Source: Penium margaritaceum (taxonomy: Eukaryota; Streptophyta; Zygnematophyceae; Desmidiales; Peniaceae). From it: a DNA stretch of 64,000 nucleotides. The notes under the pieces were generated by a model. That model saw nothing but the letters and a program-made list of their open reading frames with translations, made no database searches and was not told where the DNA came from. Position 1 is the stretch's first letter; the number at the start of each line of letters is the position of its first letter. Positions 11,870 through 23,036 of this stretch are shown piece after piece. The position numbers and the translations under genes were made by a program. The stretch covers positions 97,190 to 161,189 of the forward strand of contig SZWC01003635.1 in assembly GCA_023375785.1 (NCBI GenBank), written 5' to 3'.

Positions 11870-12470
11870 TCTTGGCAACATGAATGTGGCCAAGGAGGTG
11901 TGCGACCGCCTCTTCATGGCGAAGTCTGACATGTTGCAGAAGGAAAAGGCGGATCTGGCGTGGTACAAGGACTCAAGGTGTACCAAAAGTGTGACGCACC
12001 ACAAGGAGTGGTTTACGCAGCTGCTCTCCATCCCCCCCTGACCGATTGCTTTGGGTGATGATCGGGTGGTGTATGCTGAGGGGATTGGGATTGTGGAGAT
12101 GTGGTTGGAGACCCCGCGTGGCATTGAAGTGGGAGTGTTCCATGGCGTGCTGTATGTACCTGATGTTGCGTTCAACCTTCTCTCAGTGTGCTCTCTCACC
12201 AACACAGGACTGCGAGTTGTTTTTTACGATGACTATGGCTACATCCTCGACAAGGAAACCGGAGAGGAGTTGGCCAGGTCGGTGAAGGAAGGCGACATGT
12301 ACCGCCTGCTGGGGGCGACCAAGATCTCGTGCGAGCAGAGTCTTGCAGCAGTGGTGCAGGCCACAGATGGCAAAATCTGGCATGCGCGCTACGGCCACAT
12401 CGGTATACGCGCCTTGCAACAACTTGAAACAAAGCAGATGGTGTGTGACTTGCCCACCATCTCTAACTTT
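11870..12470 (+). pseudogene. Copia protease and pre-integrase region
   Basis: The stretch includes the segment following the Copia aspartic protease, seen as GVLYVPDVAFNLLSV and VVFYDDYGYILD. After it comes the pre-integrase motif WHARYGHIGIRALQQL near 12378, a well-known link between gag-protease and integrase in this superfamily. The catalytic DSGA-type motif is not obvious. Fossil. Confidence 0.7.
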
Positions 12471-12539
12471 GAGCAGCAGTTGTGCATCGGTTATTTGGAG
12501 GGGAAGCAGCATCGCGAGGTGTTCTCTGGAGCAGGGGAG

Positions 12540-13260
12540 CGCACGAAGGAGGTGCTGGAGCTGGTCCACACAGACTTGTGTGGCCCGATGCAGACCCAGC
12601 GCTTTGGAGGCTCTAGGCATTTTCTCACCTTCATTGATGATTTCAGCCATTACACTGCTGTGTACTTCCTTTCCTCCAAGGACCAGTGATTTGACAAGTT
12701 CAAGGAGTTCAAGGCCATGGTGGAGAACCAGACTGGCAAGAAAATCAAGGCACTGCGCAGCAGCCGCGGTGGAGAATACCTGAGCAAGGAGTTCCAGGAC
12801 TACCTCGCAGCAGTAGACATCAAGGCGCGACGCACCGCGCCATACTCGCCGTAGCAGAATGGCGTAGCAGAATGCGCCAACCGCACCATCATTGAGTCGG
12901 CGCGCTCCATGCTGCACGCGGCTCGGCTCACCTACGACTTTTGGGCGGAAGCAGTGAGCACTGCGGTGTACATCAAGAACCGCAATCCAACCAAGGCCCT
13001 GGAGCAGATGACGCCATACGAGGCATGGTTCGGCAAGAAGCCGAGCGTGGGTCATCTTCGCGCATTTGGCAGCTTGGCGCACATGCACGTGCCAAAGGAG
13101 AAGCTGCAAAAGTGGGACGCGAAGAGCGCGCAGATGCTGATGATTGGCTACGACGTGGCAAGCAAGGCGTATTGCCTCTACGAGAGGGATACAGACCACG
13201 TCATCATCTCCAGGGATGTTGTCTTCAACGAGAGCAAAGTCATTGGCACCAACATTGTGT
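12540..13260 (+). pseudogene. Copia integrase region
   Basis: The catalytic-core start is visible as LVHTDLCGPM...GGSRHFLTFIDDFSHY (about 12560-12650). The C-terminal half shows ARLTYDFWAEAVSTAVYIKN, PYEAWFGKKPSVGHLRAFGS, and the DVVFNES end. In life it would have inserted element DNA with a 5-bp target duplication, matching the flanks seen here. Fossil. Confidence 0.85.
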
Positions 13261-13599
13261 GTGAAGAGGCAGTAGAAGGAGCAGCTGACGAGGCAGTGGG
13301 AGCTGATATCCTTCCTGACCCAGTCTCTCCTGATCCTTCCTCCACTGTGACAGTGGGAGAACCAGTCTATTGTCCGATGTCTGATGTAGCATATACAACG
13401 GCCTCATCGGCACAAGCAGAGGAAGAAGAAGCACCACCATCAACAGGAGCAGTTGTGCCAGCAGCATCGCGCCAGCCGCCTGCTAACGCTCCAGCACCAG
13501 GTCGCAGGTATCCTCTCAGGGTGCGCTACAAGCCTGGTGAGCGCGGGCATTTCTGGATGCTCCAGAAACCAGACCAGATGAACGTCGCAGTTGCAGCAC

Positions 13600-14580
13600 A
13601 CTCTGATGAGCCGACGCCGTACAAGGAGGCCATGGTGTCACCAGATGCAGCGGATTCGGCGCAAGCTGTGCAGCAGGAGATACAGTCGCAGCTCCACAAC
13701 GGTACGTGGGAGCTGACTGAGCGTCCACTTGGACGGAAGGTAATCAAGTGCAAGTGGGTGTTCAAGAAGAAGAGGGGCGCAGATGGCAACCTGGAAAAGT
13801 ACAAAGCAAGGCTGGTTGCCAAGGGCTACTCGCAGCAGGAAGGCATCGACTACACGGAAACCTTTGCTCCTGTTGCAAATTTTGCCTCTATGCGTACGCT
13901 CCCTTCCCTATGCAACAGCAGAGGACTTTGAGGTCCACCACATGGATGTCAAGAAAACATTCCTGAACGGTGACCAGCAGGAGGAAATTTACATGGAGCA
14001 GTCGGAGGGATTTGTCATGGATGGCCAGGAGCACCTGGTTTGTAAGCTGCAGAAGTCGCTGTACAACCTCAAGCAAGCGTCGCGTGCTTGGAACCAGAAG
14101 TTGGATGCGGCATTGCAGTGCATGGGGTTTGAGCGCAACGAGTGTCACTACAGCGTCTATCGCTGGCAGCATGGTCATGAGGTGCTCATCATCATCGTCT
14201 ATGTGGATGACATGTTCCTCCTTTCAAAAAGCATGTCTGCACTGCAGGAGTTCAAGGAGGCCATGCAGGAGCACTTCCAGATGTCTGATCTCGGGGAGGC
14301 ATCATACTTCCTTGGTATCGAGATCACACGTGACCGCAAATCACGCTCTCTCTCACTGCAGCAGAGCCGCTACATCAAGGATTTCTTGCAGCGGTTCGGC
14401 ATGGCAGAGGCAAAACCCATCGGCATGCCGTTGGAGACGCGGCAGTACCTTGTGAGCTTCAAGGGAGAAGCGGATGTAGCTGAGCGGCAGGAATACCAGA
14501 GCGCCGTCGGCAGCCTCATGTACCTGATGGTTACAACCAGGCCGGACCTCGCACAGGCTGTTAGCGCTGTGAGCTAGCAA
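13600..14580 (+). pseudogene. Copia reverse transcriptase region
   Basis: Family blocks are clear: EPTPYKEAM, GTWELTERPLGRKVIKCKWV, KARLVAKGYSQQEGIDYTET, QKSLYNLKQASRAWNQKLDA, and the catalytic YVDD motif at about 14200-14211. They continue as SDLGEASYFLGIEI and VGSLMYLMVTTRPDLAQAVS. This is the RVT_2 type found only in Copia elements. Fossil. Confidence 0.92.
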
Positions 14581-14599
14581 ATGGCCGATCCCGGACCTG

Positions 14600-15153
14600 A
14601 GCACTAGAAGGCAGTGAAGCGGATCTTCCGCTACCTCGCTGGAACCATCAATATCGGCATCACCTACAACGGCAATGACAACAACATCATCGGCTACACA
14701 GACGCAGATTGGGCTTCAAACCTTGAGGACCACAAGTCCATCTCTGGACATGTGTTCCTCATGAATGGTGGGGCCATCAGCTGGTGCAGCAAGCGGCAGG
14801 TGGTCGTGGCCACCTCAAGCATGGAAGCTGAGTACGTCTCTCTCAGCTTTGGAGCCAAGGAAGCAGTTTGGCTTCAGTGTCTCATGGCAGAGATGAGTAA
14901 GAGTACAGCAGTTCCAGTTTCTGTACGCGTCGACAACCAGAGTGCAATCGCACTCGCCAAGAATCCTGAGCACCATGCACGCACCAAGCATATTGACATC
15001 CCATATCACTTCATCAGGCACATGGTACAGGAGGGTGCTATCAAGCTGGAGTTTACCCCAACCAGCAAGCAGGTCGCTGATTTCTGCACCAAGCCAGTGA
15101 CCCGTGAGAAGCAGCAGTTCTGCATGAAGGCATGTGGACTCAGTCCACTCTGA
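14600..15153 (+). pseudogene. Copia RNase H region
   Basis: It has the connection FRYLAGTINIGITY, the first acidic site GYTDADWASNLEDHKS, the second in SSMEAEYVSLSFGAKEAVW, and the VRVDNQSAIALAKNPEHHAR and HIDIPYHFIRHMVQEG blocks, ending TSKQVADFCTKPV. This degrades the RNA of RNA-DNA hybrids during replication. Fossil. Confidence 0.92.
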
Positions 15154-15172
15154 CTGCGGCAAAGAGGGAGAT

Positions 15173-15910
15173 TGTTGGAAAAGGAGTCATCCGGCTCAGT
15201 TTCAGGTCCACAGAAGCAAGTTCCAGGAAAGTACCAGATGCCTACTCCGATTGTCAATCCAACTTCACCATTGGAAAGATCAGGTAGTAAAATGTCTACG
15301 ATCCATGTTTGAGGCCGATCCAACGGTGGGATTGGGAGATATAAATTTTCGACGTTTTCGGGGTCATCGATCGCCGATATTCGGGTGACCATGGGCAATG
15401 GCTCCATGCCTTAGCCTGAGAAAAGAAAAAGGCAAGAGGTCCAGGGTCAAGACCTGATGGGAGAAATATCCAAAAAGGTCCTAGATTTTTGGGTTGCCTT
15501 GTCAGAGTGTGCTGACTAGGAAAAAGGTACCTCTCCTTACTTTTTAGGTGAGGTGAGATCCTTGTGTGCTAGCCATGGACACATGGCGATTCTCCATGGG
15601 ATTGTGGGTTATGTGACCACTAGGAGTGTGCCATGAGAGCATTTTCTAGCTCTCTAGGTCGTGTGTGAGTGGTCAGCCTGATTGCTTGGCTGATTTCCTC
15701 CCTTGTCTGAGATTATGGACTCTAGTGTGTGAGCCTTAGCCTCCATGGCTAAGAGGTGTGGCTTGTGAGAGGGCTGACTTACCCAAGCTCTAGCTCTATA
15801 TGTACTCCATCATTTTGAGTGATTCAACAACCATTCTTTAGCACAATTGATGCCCTTCCAGTCCCACATGCTCGCTGCTCCAAGGCTCCCTCTCTCCTCC
15901 AGGTCCAACA
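15173..15910 (+). repeat. 3' LTR of the 9545-15910 Copia
   Basis: It opens TGTTGGAAAAGGAG after the purine tract AAAGAGGGAGA (15161-15171) and closes AGGTCCAACA. It aligns with 9545-10281. Differences cluster in the first 230 bases. Confidence 0.95.
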
Positions 15911-16340
15911 AGGCCAAGAAAATTGGAGCAAGGCCAAGACAACTAGAGCAAGGCCAAGAAAACTGGAGGAAGCCCAAGACAACTGGAGGAATGGCACGAC
16001 AACGTAAGCTAGCCCAAGACAGCTGGAGCAAGCCCAAGACAACCGGAGCAAGCCCAAGACAACTGGAGCGAGACGAAGACAACTGGAGCAAACCCAAGAC
16101 AATTGGAGCAAGCCCAAACCAAGAGGAGGAAGCCCAAGACAACTTGAACAAGCCCTATACAACTGAAGAAAGGCCAAGAAAACTCGTGCAAGGACATGAA
16201 GATTGGAGCAAGCCCAAGACAGCTAGAGCAAGCCCAGGACAACTGGAGCAAGCTCAAGACAACTGGAGCAAGGCCACGACAACAAGAGCAAGCTCAAGAC
16301 AATTGGAGCAAACCCAAGACAACTAGAGCAAGTCCAAGAC
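15911..16340 (+). repeat. Array A, block 2
   Basis: The 20-bp unit resumes in phase directly after the Copia, beginning with the second copy of the AGGCC target duplication. About 21 units are present. The array ends near 16340 at AAGTCCAAGACTTGCAG, where unrelated sequence starts. Confidence 0.93.
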
Positions 16341-16914
16341 TTGCAGAATAAGAATCCAAGTAATCCACAACAATGGCAGAAAACCAAACACTCGAACATC
16401 GGTTCACCTTCGGGCTGAACCAACTCGGTGATCAACACTAGCCGTTGTCGGACTCTAACCGACTCAACGGGCAACTAACCAAGTGATCCCCGAATTGTCG
16501 ATGCGCCAGATAGCAACGGTCTAGAAAACGGGTCCCCACATGGGAGGCCGCCAACCGATCTTGGTATTGCAACCAAGATAACATATCACCCTCGAACAAG
16601 GGATCCACACTTTAGGTTCGTTTGGTTTGCAGCCTCACAAAGTCCGCATGTTGGTCTTTAGGGTTTACCTTTGGTTGGACACTCTGTGAGGAGTCTCAAA
16701 GGCAAGAACCATAAATAGATGCATGCAAGGTACATGCTTTTATACTTGTAGAGCTTTGCTAAAGCTTCTACTTGTAGTGGCTCCACTAGAGCCAACCCCA
16801 ACCTAAAGTCCTACTTGGCACGTCCTTAGACCGCCAAGTGTCATCCTCAATGCAAGCTCTAGAAAGCTTCTTAGAAGCTTCCTGTCCCAGTTTGGGCCAC
16901 AAAGAAAATTCAGC
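16341..16914. other. Unassigned insertion between array A blocks
   Basis: About 570 bases are unrelated to the array. Read on the minus strand they follow the SINE-like head at 16915-16980 and may include its body. Short motifs (GAAGCTTC, TAAAGCTT) and a CATAAATAG TATA-like stretch near 16710 are seen. No ORF of note, no clear TIR and no target duplication were found. Confidence 0.35.
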
Positions 16915-16980
16915 CGTCGTGGTTCAAACCAGCAATCTCTCATTTGAGACTCCGGCACCTATTCAACTAGGCCACAAAGG
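16915..16980 (-). mobile_element. tRNA-derived SINE head, second copy
   Basis: The minus strand has an A box TGGCCTAGTTG (16964-16974) and a B box near GGTTTGAACCA (about 16920-16930). Their spacing is about 44 bases, the same as at 2709-2773. Both copies are followed by a GAATTT stretch and then a GACAGGAAGCTTC-like or GCAGAAGCTTC-like stretch. No cloverleaf with a sound anticodon arm can be drawn. Two such blocks suggest a SINE family. Confidence 0.45.
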
Positions 16981-17167
16981 TATGATTTTTTTTATGATCC
17001 ATATGAGACATGCCCATTATGGGTACTGCATTCTTGGCCCATCTCAGAATAGACAAAGAGGACGTACTCCATAGAGCAGTGCATGCCTTGTCTGTATGTG
17101 CACCTAGCCAGCTAGGAAGTGGACAAGGTGCATACCATTTCAGCACTAATAAAAGACACATATTGCA

Positions 17168-17290
17168 GGCTCGTCCGGCTAGCACACAAGAAGCCGTTGC
17201 TTCCCTGTTTTGTCCTATTCTGATTGTATGTATGAAGGACGTTCATTCCCTCGCCGCTTAACCAGAATAGTTCTTTCCATCCTGTTTCCC
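17168..17290 (+). repeat. LTR fragment of the gag-only Copia-like family
   Basis: About 120 bases match the middle of the LTRs at 5966, 18874 and 22414. Shared strings include GAAGCCGTTGC, GTTCATTCCCTCG and TTAACCAGAATAGTTCTT. It is cut on the left by unrelated DNA and on the right by array A. It is in plus orientation, opposite to the neighbouring complete copy. A fossil scrap. Confidence 0.6.
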
Positions 17291-18873
17291 AAGATAACTG
17301 GAGCAAGACCAAGACAACATGAGAAAGCCCAAGACAACTTGAAAAAGCCCAACAATACTGGAGCAAGGCCAAGATAACTGGAGCAAGGCCACGAAAACTG
17401 GAGCAAGCCCAAAACAACTAAAGCAAGCCCAAGACAACAGGAGAAAGTCTAAGACAACTGGAGCAAGGCCAAGATAACTGGAACAAGGGCAAGACAACTA
17501 GAGCAAGCCCAAGACAACTGGAGCAAGGCCAAGACGACAAGATTAAGGCAAAGAAAAATGGACCAAGGCCAAGACAACTAGAGCAAGGCCAAGACAACCT
17601 GAGGCAGCCCAAGACAATTGGAGCAAGGCCAAGACAACTGGAGCAAGTCCAAGACAACTAGAACAAGCCCAAGACAACTGGAGCAAGGCCAAGACAACCT
17701 GAGCAAGCACAAGACAACTGGAGCAAGTCCAAGACAACTGGAGCAAGCCCAAGACAACTTGAACAAGCCCAAGACAACTGGAGCAAGTCCAAGACAACTG
17801 GAGCAAGCCCAAGGCTACTGGCGCAAGTCCACGACAACTGGAGCAAGCCCCAAGGAAACTGGAGCAAGCCCAAGACAACTTGAGCAAGGCCAAGACAACT
17901 GGAGTGAGTCCACAACAACTGGAGCAAGCCCAAGACAACTGGAGCAAGGCCAAGACAAATGGATGAAGCCCAAGACAACTAGAGCAAGGCCAAGACTACT
18001 GTAGCAAGGCCAATACATTTGGAGCAAGGCCAAGACAACTGGAGCAAGGCCAAGATAACTAGAGCAAGCAAAAGACAATTAGAGCAAGGCCAAGACAAAT
18101 GTAGCAAGCCCAAGACAAATGGAGCAAGCCCGAGACAACTGGGGGAAGGCCAAGACAACTGGAGCAAGCCCAAGACAACTGGAGCATGTCCATGACAACT
18201 GGATCAAGCCGAAGACAACTGGAGCAAGCCAAAGAAAACTAGTGCAAGGCCAAGACAACTGGAGCATGCCCAAGACAACTGGAGGAAACCCAGGACAACT
18301 AGAGCAAGGCCAAGATAACTGGAGCAATGCCGAGACAACTGGAGCAAGGCCAAGTCAACTAGAGCAAGGTCAAGACAACTGGAGCAAGCCAAAGGCAACT
18401 GGAGCAAGGTCAAAACATTTGGAGCAAGCCTGAGAGAATTGGAGCAAGGCCAAAATAAGTAGAGCAAGCTTAAGACAATTGGAGCAAGCCCAAGAAAACT
18501 GGAGCGAGACCAAGACAGCTGGAGCAAGACCAAGATATTTGGAGCAAGCTCAACACAACAGGAGCAAGCCCAAGACAGCTGGAGGAAGCCCAAGACAACT
18601 GGAGTAAGTCCAAGACAATTGGAGCAAGGCAAGATAAATGGAGCAATACCAGGTCACCTAGAGCAAGGCCAAGAGAACTGAAGCATGTCCAAGACAACTG
18701 GATCAAGGCCAAGACACCTGAAGCAAGGCCAAGACAACTGGAGCATGCACAAGACAAAAAAAGCAAGCCCAAGAAAACAATATCAATCCCAAGACAACTA
18801 GAGCAATCCAATACAACTGGTGCAAGCCCAAGACACCTAGAGCAAGGTCAAGATATCTGGAGCAAGCCCAAAC
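17291..18873 (+). repeat. Array A, block 3
   Basis: About 79 units of CAAGACAACTGGAGCAAGSC, ending where the next LTR element inserted. Minus-strand frames read as hydrophobic 20-residue repeats (SWACSSCLGLAPVVLGLLQL). Because the unit is 20 bp and lacks stops, every frame repeats with the same period and the ORFs are artefacts. Confidence 0.95.
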
Positions 18874-19496
18874 TGTCAGAAGAATGCAGGAGCGGAGATG
18901 GCAGCTGCAGAAGCAAGCAGAAGCAACAAAGAATGATGGAGGCTTGTCACCCGAATGACGGAGGGAGAGAGGCGAGTGCGGATCCAAGGAGTTAGTTGCA
19001 GGGCCTTGAGGGAGGTGCAAGTCCAAAGCTTCGAGGTAGACATGAGGCAGTGAGAGAATGCGAGTGCAAAGCGAGCGATGTGCTGATGCTGAGCGAGGGA
19101 TCAGGAGTGACGAAGCGAAGAGCTTGGAGCGGAGAGTGATTGGCGAAGGCGGTGAGAGTGCAAGGCGAGCAGAGCGAGAACACGGCGGCAAAGCCGCGGA
19201 ACCGAAGGGAACAGGATGCGAAGAACTGTTCTGGTTAACCTTGAGGGAATGAACATCCTCAGTATATGTAGGCAGAACAGGAAAAAACGGTAGAGCAACG
19301 GCTTCTTTCCGCTACCCGGACGCGGAGTGACACTTGGCACATTATTAGGGGATGACTTGACTTTGTCGGTTGAACGGTCACACATCAGGTGATCCGTTAG
19401 TCAAGGTGGTTCGGTCACGGACCTGAACTGTTATTGAGAAAGGAATTCTCTGACAGCAGATGTGCACGGAGTCTGTTTTGTGAGGAAATTCTAACA
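18874..19496 (-). repeat. 3' LTR of copy 2
   Basis: On the minus strand it runs TGTTAGAATTTCC to TTCTGACA. It pairs with 22414-23036 over its full length. Confidence 0.95.
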
Positions 19497-19508
19497 CCCC
19501 CCTTGAAA
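19497..19508 (-). promoter_or_regulatory. Polypurine tract of copy 2
   Basis: The minus strand reads TTTCAAGGGGGG directly before the TG of the 3' LTR. This is the expected position for the plus-strand DNA primer. Confidence 0.8.
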
Positions 19509-20389
19509 CTGACGTAGTGCACTTGTGCAGTCTGAGGTCTGCTCAGGTGACACGTCCACCTTTTATCATGTTGTTAGTGGGGCAAGAATGCTGGTGGAGC
19601 AGAAGATGGTGGTCTGAGCAGAAGATGAAGAGGCGGGATGTCTGGGATCTCAGGGAGGTCCTCCACGGAGATTATGTCTGGGTGATCTGTTCTCCACCTT
19701 TGTTCTCTGCGTCGTCTGCATTCTGGACGTACCCTTCTGATCTTGATATTCGATTAAAAATATTTTTTTGGTCCTTCTGTCTCAACGAACTTTTTTTTCA
19801 TCAAATTTGATAGGTACCACCAAAACAATTACTTTCCTGACTCGGGTACACAAATTTCATCGAAATCCAAAAAAATTCCTAAAAAAAAATCAACGCGATC
19901 TCACCTCCGATCATATCTTCAGGTCTTGACGCGGAAACCATGTTTCCTTTTCAGATCTATCAGTCTGACGTGGCCTGCCGCGTCAGGCAAGCCGCCTCAG
20001 ACTGACGCGCCCTAAAAAACCGGTCATCGGCGACGGTCGAGACCGGTCGTCGTCGATTTTAAGGATTATGCTTTCTCGTTCAACGAATTCCAAGGTACCA
20101 CCTAAAAAATTCTTTTCTCAAAACCCGTGCTCGAAAATAAAGATTCCCTAAATTATGGATTTGAAAAAAACGAGTATCAAGATCAGTACGGTATGTCGAT
20201 CCTAAGTCCAGAGATGTCGTCAGAGCGGGGATCATACGACCGGAGGATAGAGTGAAATGGATGATCAGTGGTGAGGTACAGGATGACCAGAGCTTGATAT
20301 TCAGCAAGAAAGTAGTTGCTCCAGTACTGAGGTACATTGAGAGCGCAAAGGTCAACGTGAAAATAACCTCGGTCTTAGCTGAAGATGTC
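19509..20389 (-). other. Internal 3' part of copy 2, no gene seen
   Basis: About 880 bases lie between the gag-like piece and the purine tract. A weak minus-strand ORF (20080-20583) has no recognisable domain beyond its N-terminal gag-like part. The stretch near 19740-19910 is T- and A-rich. A homologue of pol was looked for and not found. Confidence 0.5.
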
Positions 20390-20530
20390 CCAGAGTTCGA
20401 GGTCGTCAAAGCTAATGTCTGCATGTAGTTCCATTGCAGCAAGCCAATCGTCATAGTTGGCTTCGCCTGCATTGTTGAAGTGGAGGATTGGGATTCTGTG
20501 AGCCAGTTTGACAATTCCTTGCTTGGTTGG
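20390..20530 (-). pseudogene. Copia-type gag N-terminal piece of copy 2
   Basis: The minus-strand frame shows HRIPILHFNNAGEANYDDWL followed by AAMELHADISFDDLELWDI. This is the pattern that opens plant Copia gag proteins. It matches the position of the gag remnant in copy 1 (5349-5723) but little follows it. Fossil. Confidence 0.5.
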
Positions 20531-22401
20531 TTTTCCAGATCTCCACCAGTGGTGACATGGTCGTTGATTGGATGCAGCATCACTGGAAGACATGTGTGAA
20601 GGTTCCGGGAATGCTGGTTGCCAGGGAAGTCTTAATGATGAGGTTTGAAGCTTGGCAGCTGTAGGTGTTTGAATGTGGGTGCAGGTTGCCACGCAACAGA
20701 TGATGCGACTGGATAGTCGTTTGTGTCGAGCGGAGGATGATGTAGGAGGATGATGCTGAAGACGATTGGTGGAGAGCGATGGAGTTGGTGTAGAGGCAAG
20801 ACCTAGTGCGTTGCGGAGTTTTCAAAGTGGAAGCAGGTTGTCTCAAGACAGGCAATGCGACCGGGAAGATCCGTGTGCCGAGCGAACGATTAAAGAGGTG
20901 ATGACTAAGAAGTGGTTGATGGCTGAGTGGGAGCAGGGGCAAGACCGCGTGCGCTGCGGAAGTTTCGGCTTGGGCGCAGGTCGCCGCAAAGAGCGATGTG
21001 ACCGGGCGGATCCTTGTGCCGAGCGGGCGATGGAAGCGGATGATGGCGGAGAAAATGGTGATCAGCGGAGCGGGTGCAGGGGCGAAACCACGTGCACTTC
21101 AAAGTAGAGGAGTAGAATGCGGCAAGGGGGAGGCAAGAGCCAACGCGCCGCAAGAAAATCTGCTGCTGGCATGGGTGCAGGCTGCGGCAAAACAGGCAGC
21201 GGGCTCGTGCAGGTCCTTGTGCTTGCAGTAGATGCTGATGATTGCTGATGAGGAGGTGGAAGTTGATGATGACGAAGTGGGCGCAAGGGCGAACCGCGTG
21301 CGCTGCAGGAAGTTTTGGCGTGGGCGCAGGTCGTCCCGTAACGGGCGATGCGACCGGGCGGATCCTTGTGCCAAGCGGAAAACGATGCGGAGGCAAAGAA
21401 ACGGATGATGGCGGAGGTGACTGATGGCTGAGTGGGCGCAGGGGCAGAACCACGTGCGCTGCGAATGCTGATAAGAGGGAGGCTGATGCAGAGGTGGTTC
21501 GAAGACGAGGCGGACGAAGCTGAGAGGAAGCTGATGCAAAGGCGGTCTTGAGGAGGCGGAAGATGGAGACAATGCGTGCAGGCAAAAAGGAAGAAGGCTG
21601 GTGACAATAATGATGGTACGGCGAAGGAAGAAGATGGAGAAAGAGGGAGGCAAGAGGAAGAGAGGAAGTGGGCGCGAGTGAGGCAGCCAGTTCCTCTGTC
21701 GGCAGGAGAGTGACGGCTTGTTCCCCAGTTAGCTCGAAGCGTGAGCAAGAAGACTTGTGGTGTCCGATATCCTGACGGTGATAGGAAGTTGGCTGTAGCA
21801 GAGGAAGTCGTGGAGCGAGCAGTGACGCTGGTCCGCTGATTTCAGGAGAGTGACGGCTTGTTCCCCAGTTAGCTCACAACAGGAGCAGGAAGACTGGTGG
21901 TGTCCAATGTCCTGAAGGCGGATGGCATGCTACTGCTGCTGACGACGCGAGAGGGCTGTGCGAGGACGCGACTCGGGACGATGGCTGTGAGGAGGCGGAT
22001 GTGAATAGAGCAGATAGAGCAGATGATACAGATGAAGCAGATGAGTAAAGCGAAGGCGTCGGCAGCGGCTGAGGAATGAGGGAGGATAGGCGGCAGGCAA
22101 CAGGAAGCTTCCAGGAAGATGGTGACAAGCAGCGACTCAGGAGCTGATCTCAGTTGGTATTGACGTTGCGTCATCAGCTTGGCCGCGGGTGCAGATCTGG
22201 GCGCAGGGCTTGACCGAGAGGACGAAGTGTCATTTCCGTCCGAGGAGCAATCGAGGTAGTGCTGCTGACATCAGCTGTTGATGAAGCGAAGAGGCGCGGA
22301 GTGGCGGGTGCGGCGGCATATGAATTCTGAACAGAAAGATGAGGCAACGGCGACGACAAAGTGTTGACTAGGTCATGGGGCACCAGTTTATGTTACCTGA
22401 T
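20531..22401 (-). repeat. Repeat-bearing leader of copy 2
   Basis: Minus-strand sequence between primer-binding site and gag piece. It carries recurring blocks (GCACGTGGTT or GCACGCGGTT, GGATCCGCCCGGTCGCAT, ACCTGCGCCCACGCC). The block GGGGAACAAGCCGTCACTCTCCTG occurs twice (plus-strand 21706-21730 and 21846-21870). The same blocks occur in copy 1. Frames up to 228 codons exist (Pro/Ser/His-rich) but differ between frames and show no domain, so I read it as non-coding. Confidence 0.55.
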
Positions 22402-22413
22402 GCTCTGATACCA
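22402..22413 (-). promoter_or_regulatory. Primer-binding site of copy 2
   Basis: The minus strand reads TGGTATCAGAGC immediately after the 5' LTR. It is the same initiator-methionine tRNA site as in the 9545 Copia. Confidence 0.92.
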
Positions 22414-23036
22414 TGTCAGAAGAATGCAGGAGCGGAGATGGCAGCAGCAGAAGCAAGCACAAGCAACAAAGAATGCAGGAGGCTTGTCACCGGAATAACG
22501 GAGGCAGAGAGGCGAGTGCGGATCCAAGGAGTCAGTCGCAGGGCCTTGAGGGAGGTGCAAGTCAAAAGCTTGGAGGTAGACAGAGGCAGTGAGAGAATGC
22601 GAGAGCAAAGCGAGCGATGTGCTGATGCTGAGCGAGGGGTCAGGAGTGACGAAGCGAAGAGCTGGGAGCGAAGAGTGATTGGCGAAGGCGGTGAGAGTGC
22701 AAGGCGAGCAGAGCGAGAACACGGTGGCGAAGCCACGGAACTGAAGGGGATCAGGATGCGAAGAACTGTTCTGGTTATCCTTGAGGGAATGAACATCCTC
22801 AGTATATGTAGGCAGAACAGGACAAAACGGTAGAGCAACGGCTTCTTTCCGCTAGCCAGACGCGGAGTGACACTTGGCACATTTTTAGGGGATGACTTGA
22901 CTTTGTCGGTCAAACAGTCGCACATCAGGTGATCCGTTGGTCAAGGTGGTTCGGTCACGGATGTGAACTGTTATTGAGAAAGGAATTCTCTGACAGAAGA
23001 TGTGCACAGAGTGAGTTTCGCAAGGAGATTCTAACA
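22414..23036 (-). repeat. 5' LTR of copy 2
   Basis: On the minus strand it runs TGTTAGAATCTCC to TTCTGACA. A CATATACTGAGGATG stretch (near 22796-22810, minus) resembles a TATA region and its downstream start. Confidence 0.95.

Larger units (their letters stand above)
9545..15910 (+). mobile_element. Full-length Copia LTR retrotransposon fossil
   Basis: The element is 6366 bp with two LTRs (9545-10281 and 15173-15910), a TGGTATCAGAGCC primer-binding site (10284-10296) and a purine tract (15161-15171). It is flanked by the 5-bp duplication AGGCC (9540-9544 and 15911-15915). Domain order gag, protease, integrase, reverse transcriptase, RNase H is that of Ty1/Copia. The LTRs differ at roughly 40 of 738 positions by eye (5-6%). 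At rates used for plants (about 0.65-1.3e-8 per site per year) that suggests a few million years. The coding part is broken by about six to eight interruptions. It lies inside array A, whose 20-bp unit supplied the target site. Confidence 0.96.
18874..23036 (-). mobile_element. Complete gag-only Copia-like element (copy 2)
   Basis: The 4163-bp element has two 623-bp LTRs (18874-19496 and 22414-23036), a primer-binding site (22402-22413) touching the 5' LTR, a purine tract (19497-19508) and the 5-bp duplication CAAAC (18869-18873 and 23037-23041). The 2.9-kb internal part holds a repeat-rich leader and a short gag-like piece, and no protease, integrase, reverse transcriptase or RNase H. Its structure is whole but it is non-autonomous by content. 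The LTRs differ at about 40 of 623 positions by eye (6-7%), an age similar to the 9545-15910 Copia, which could be a relative of its helper. The insertion site is array A. Confidence 0.93.

Noticed and set aside
12183-13199. 338-codon ORF on the minus strand
   Set aside because: It lies opposite the Copia integrase region, whose plus-strand frame has clear family motifs. It is a shadow frame with no domain.
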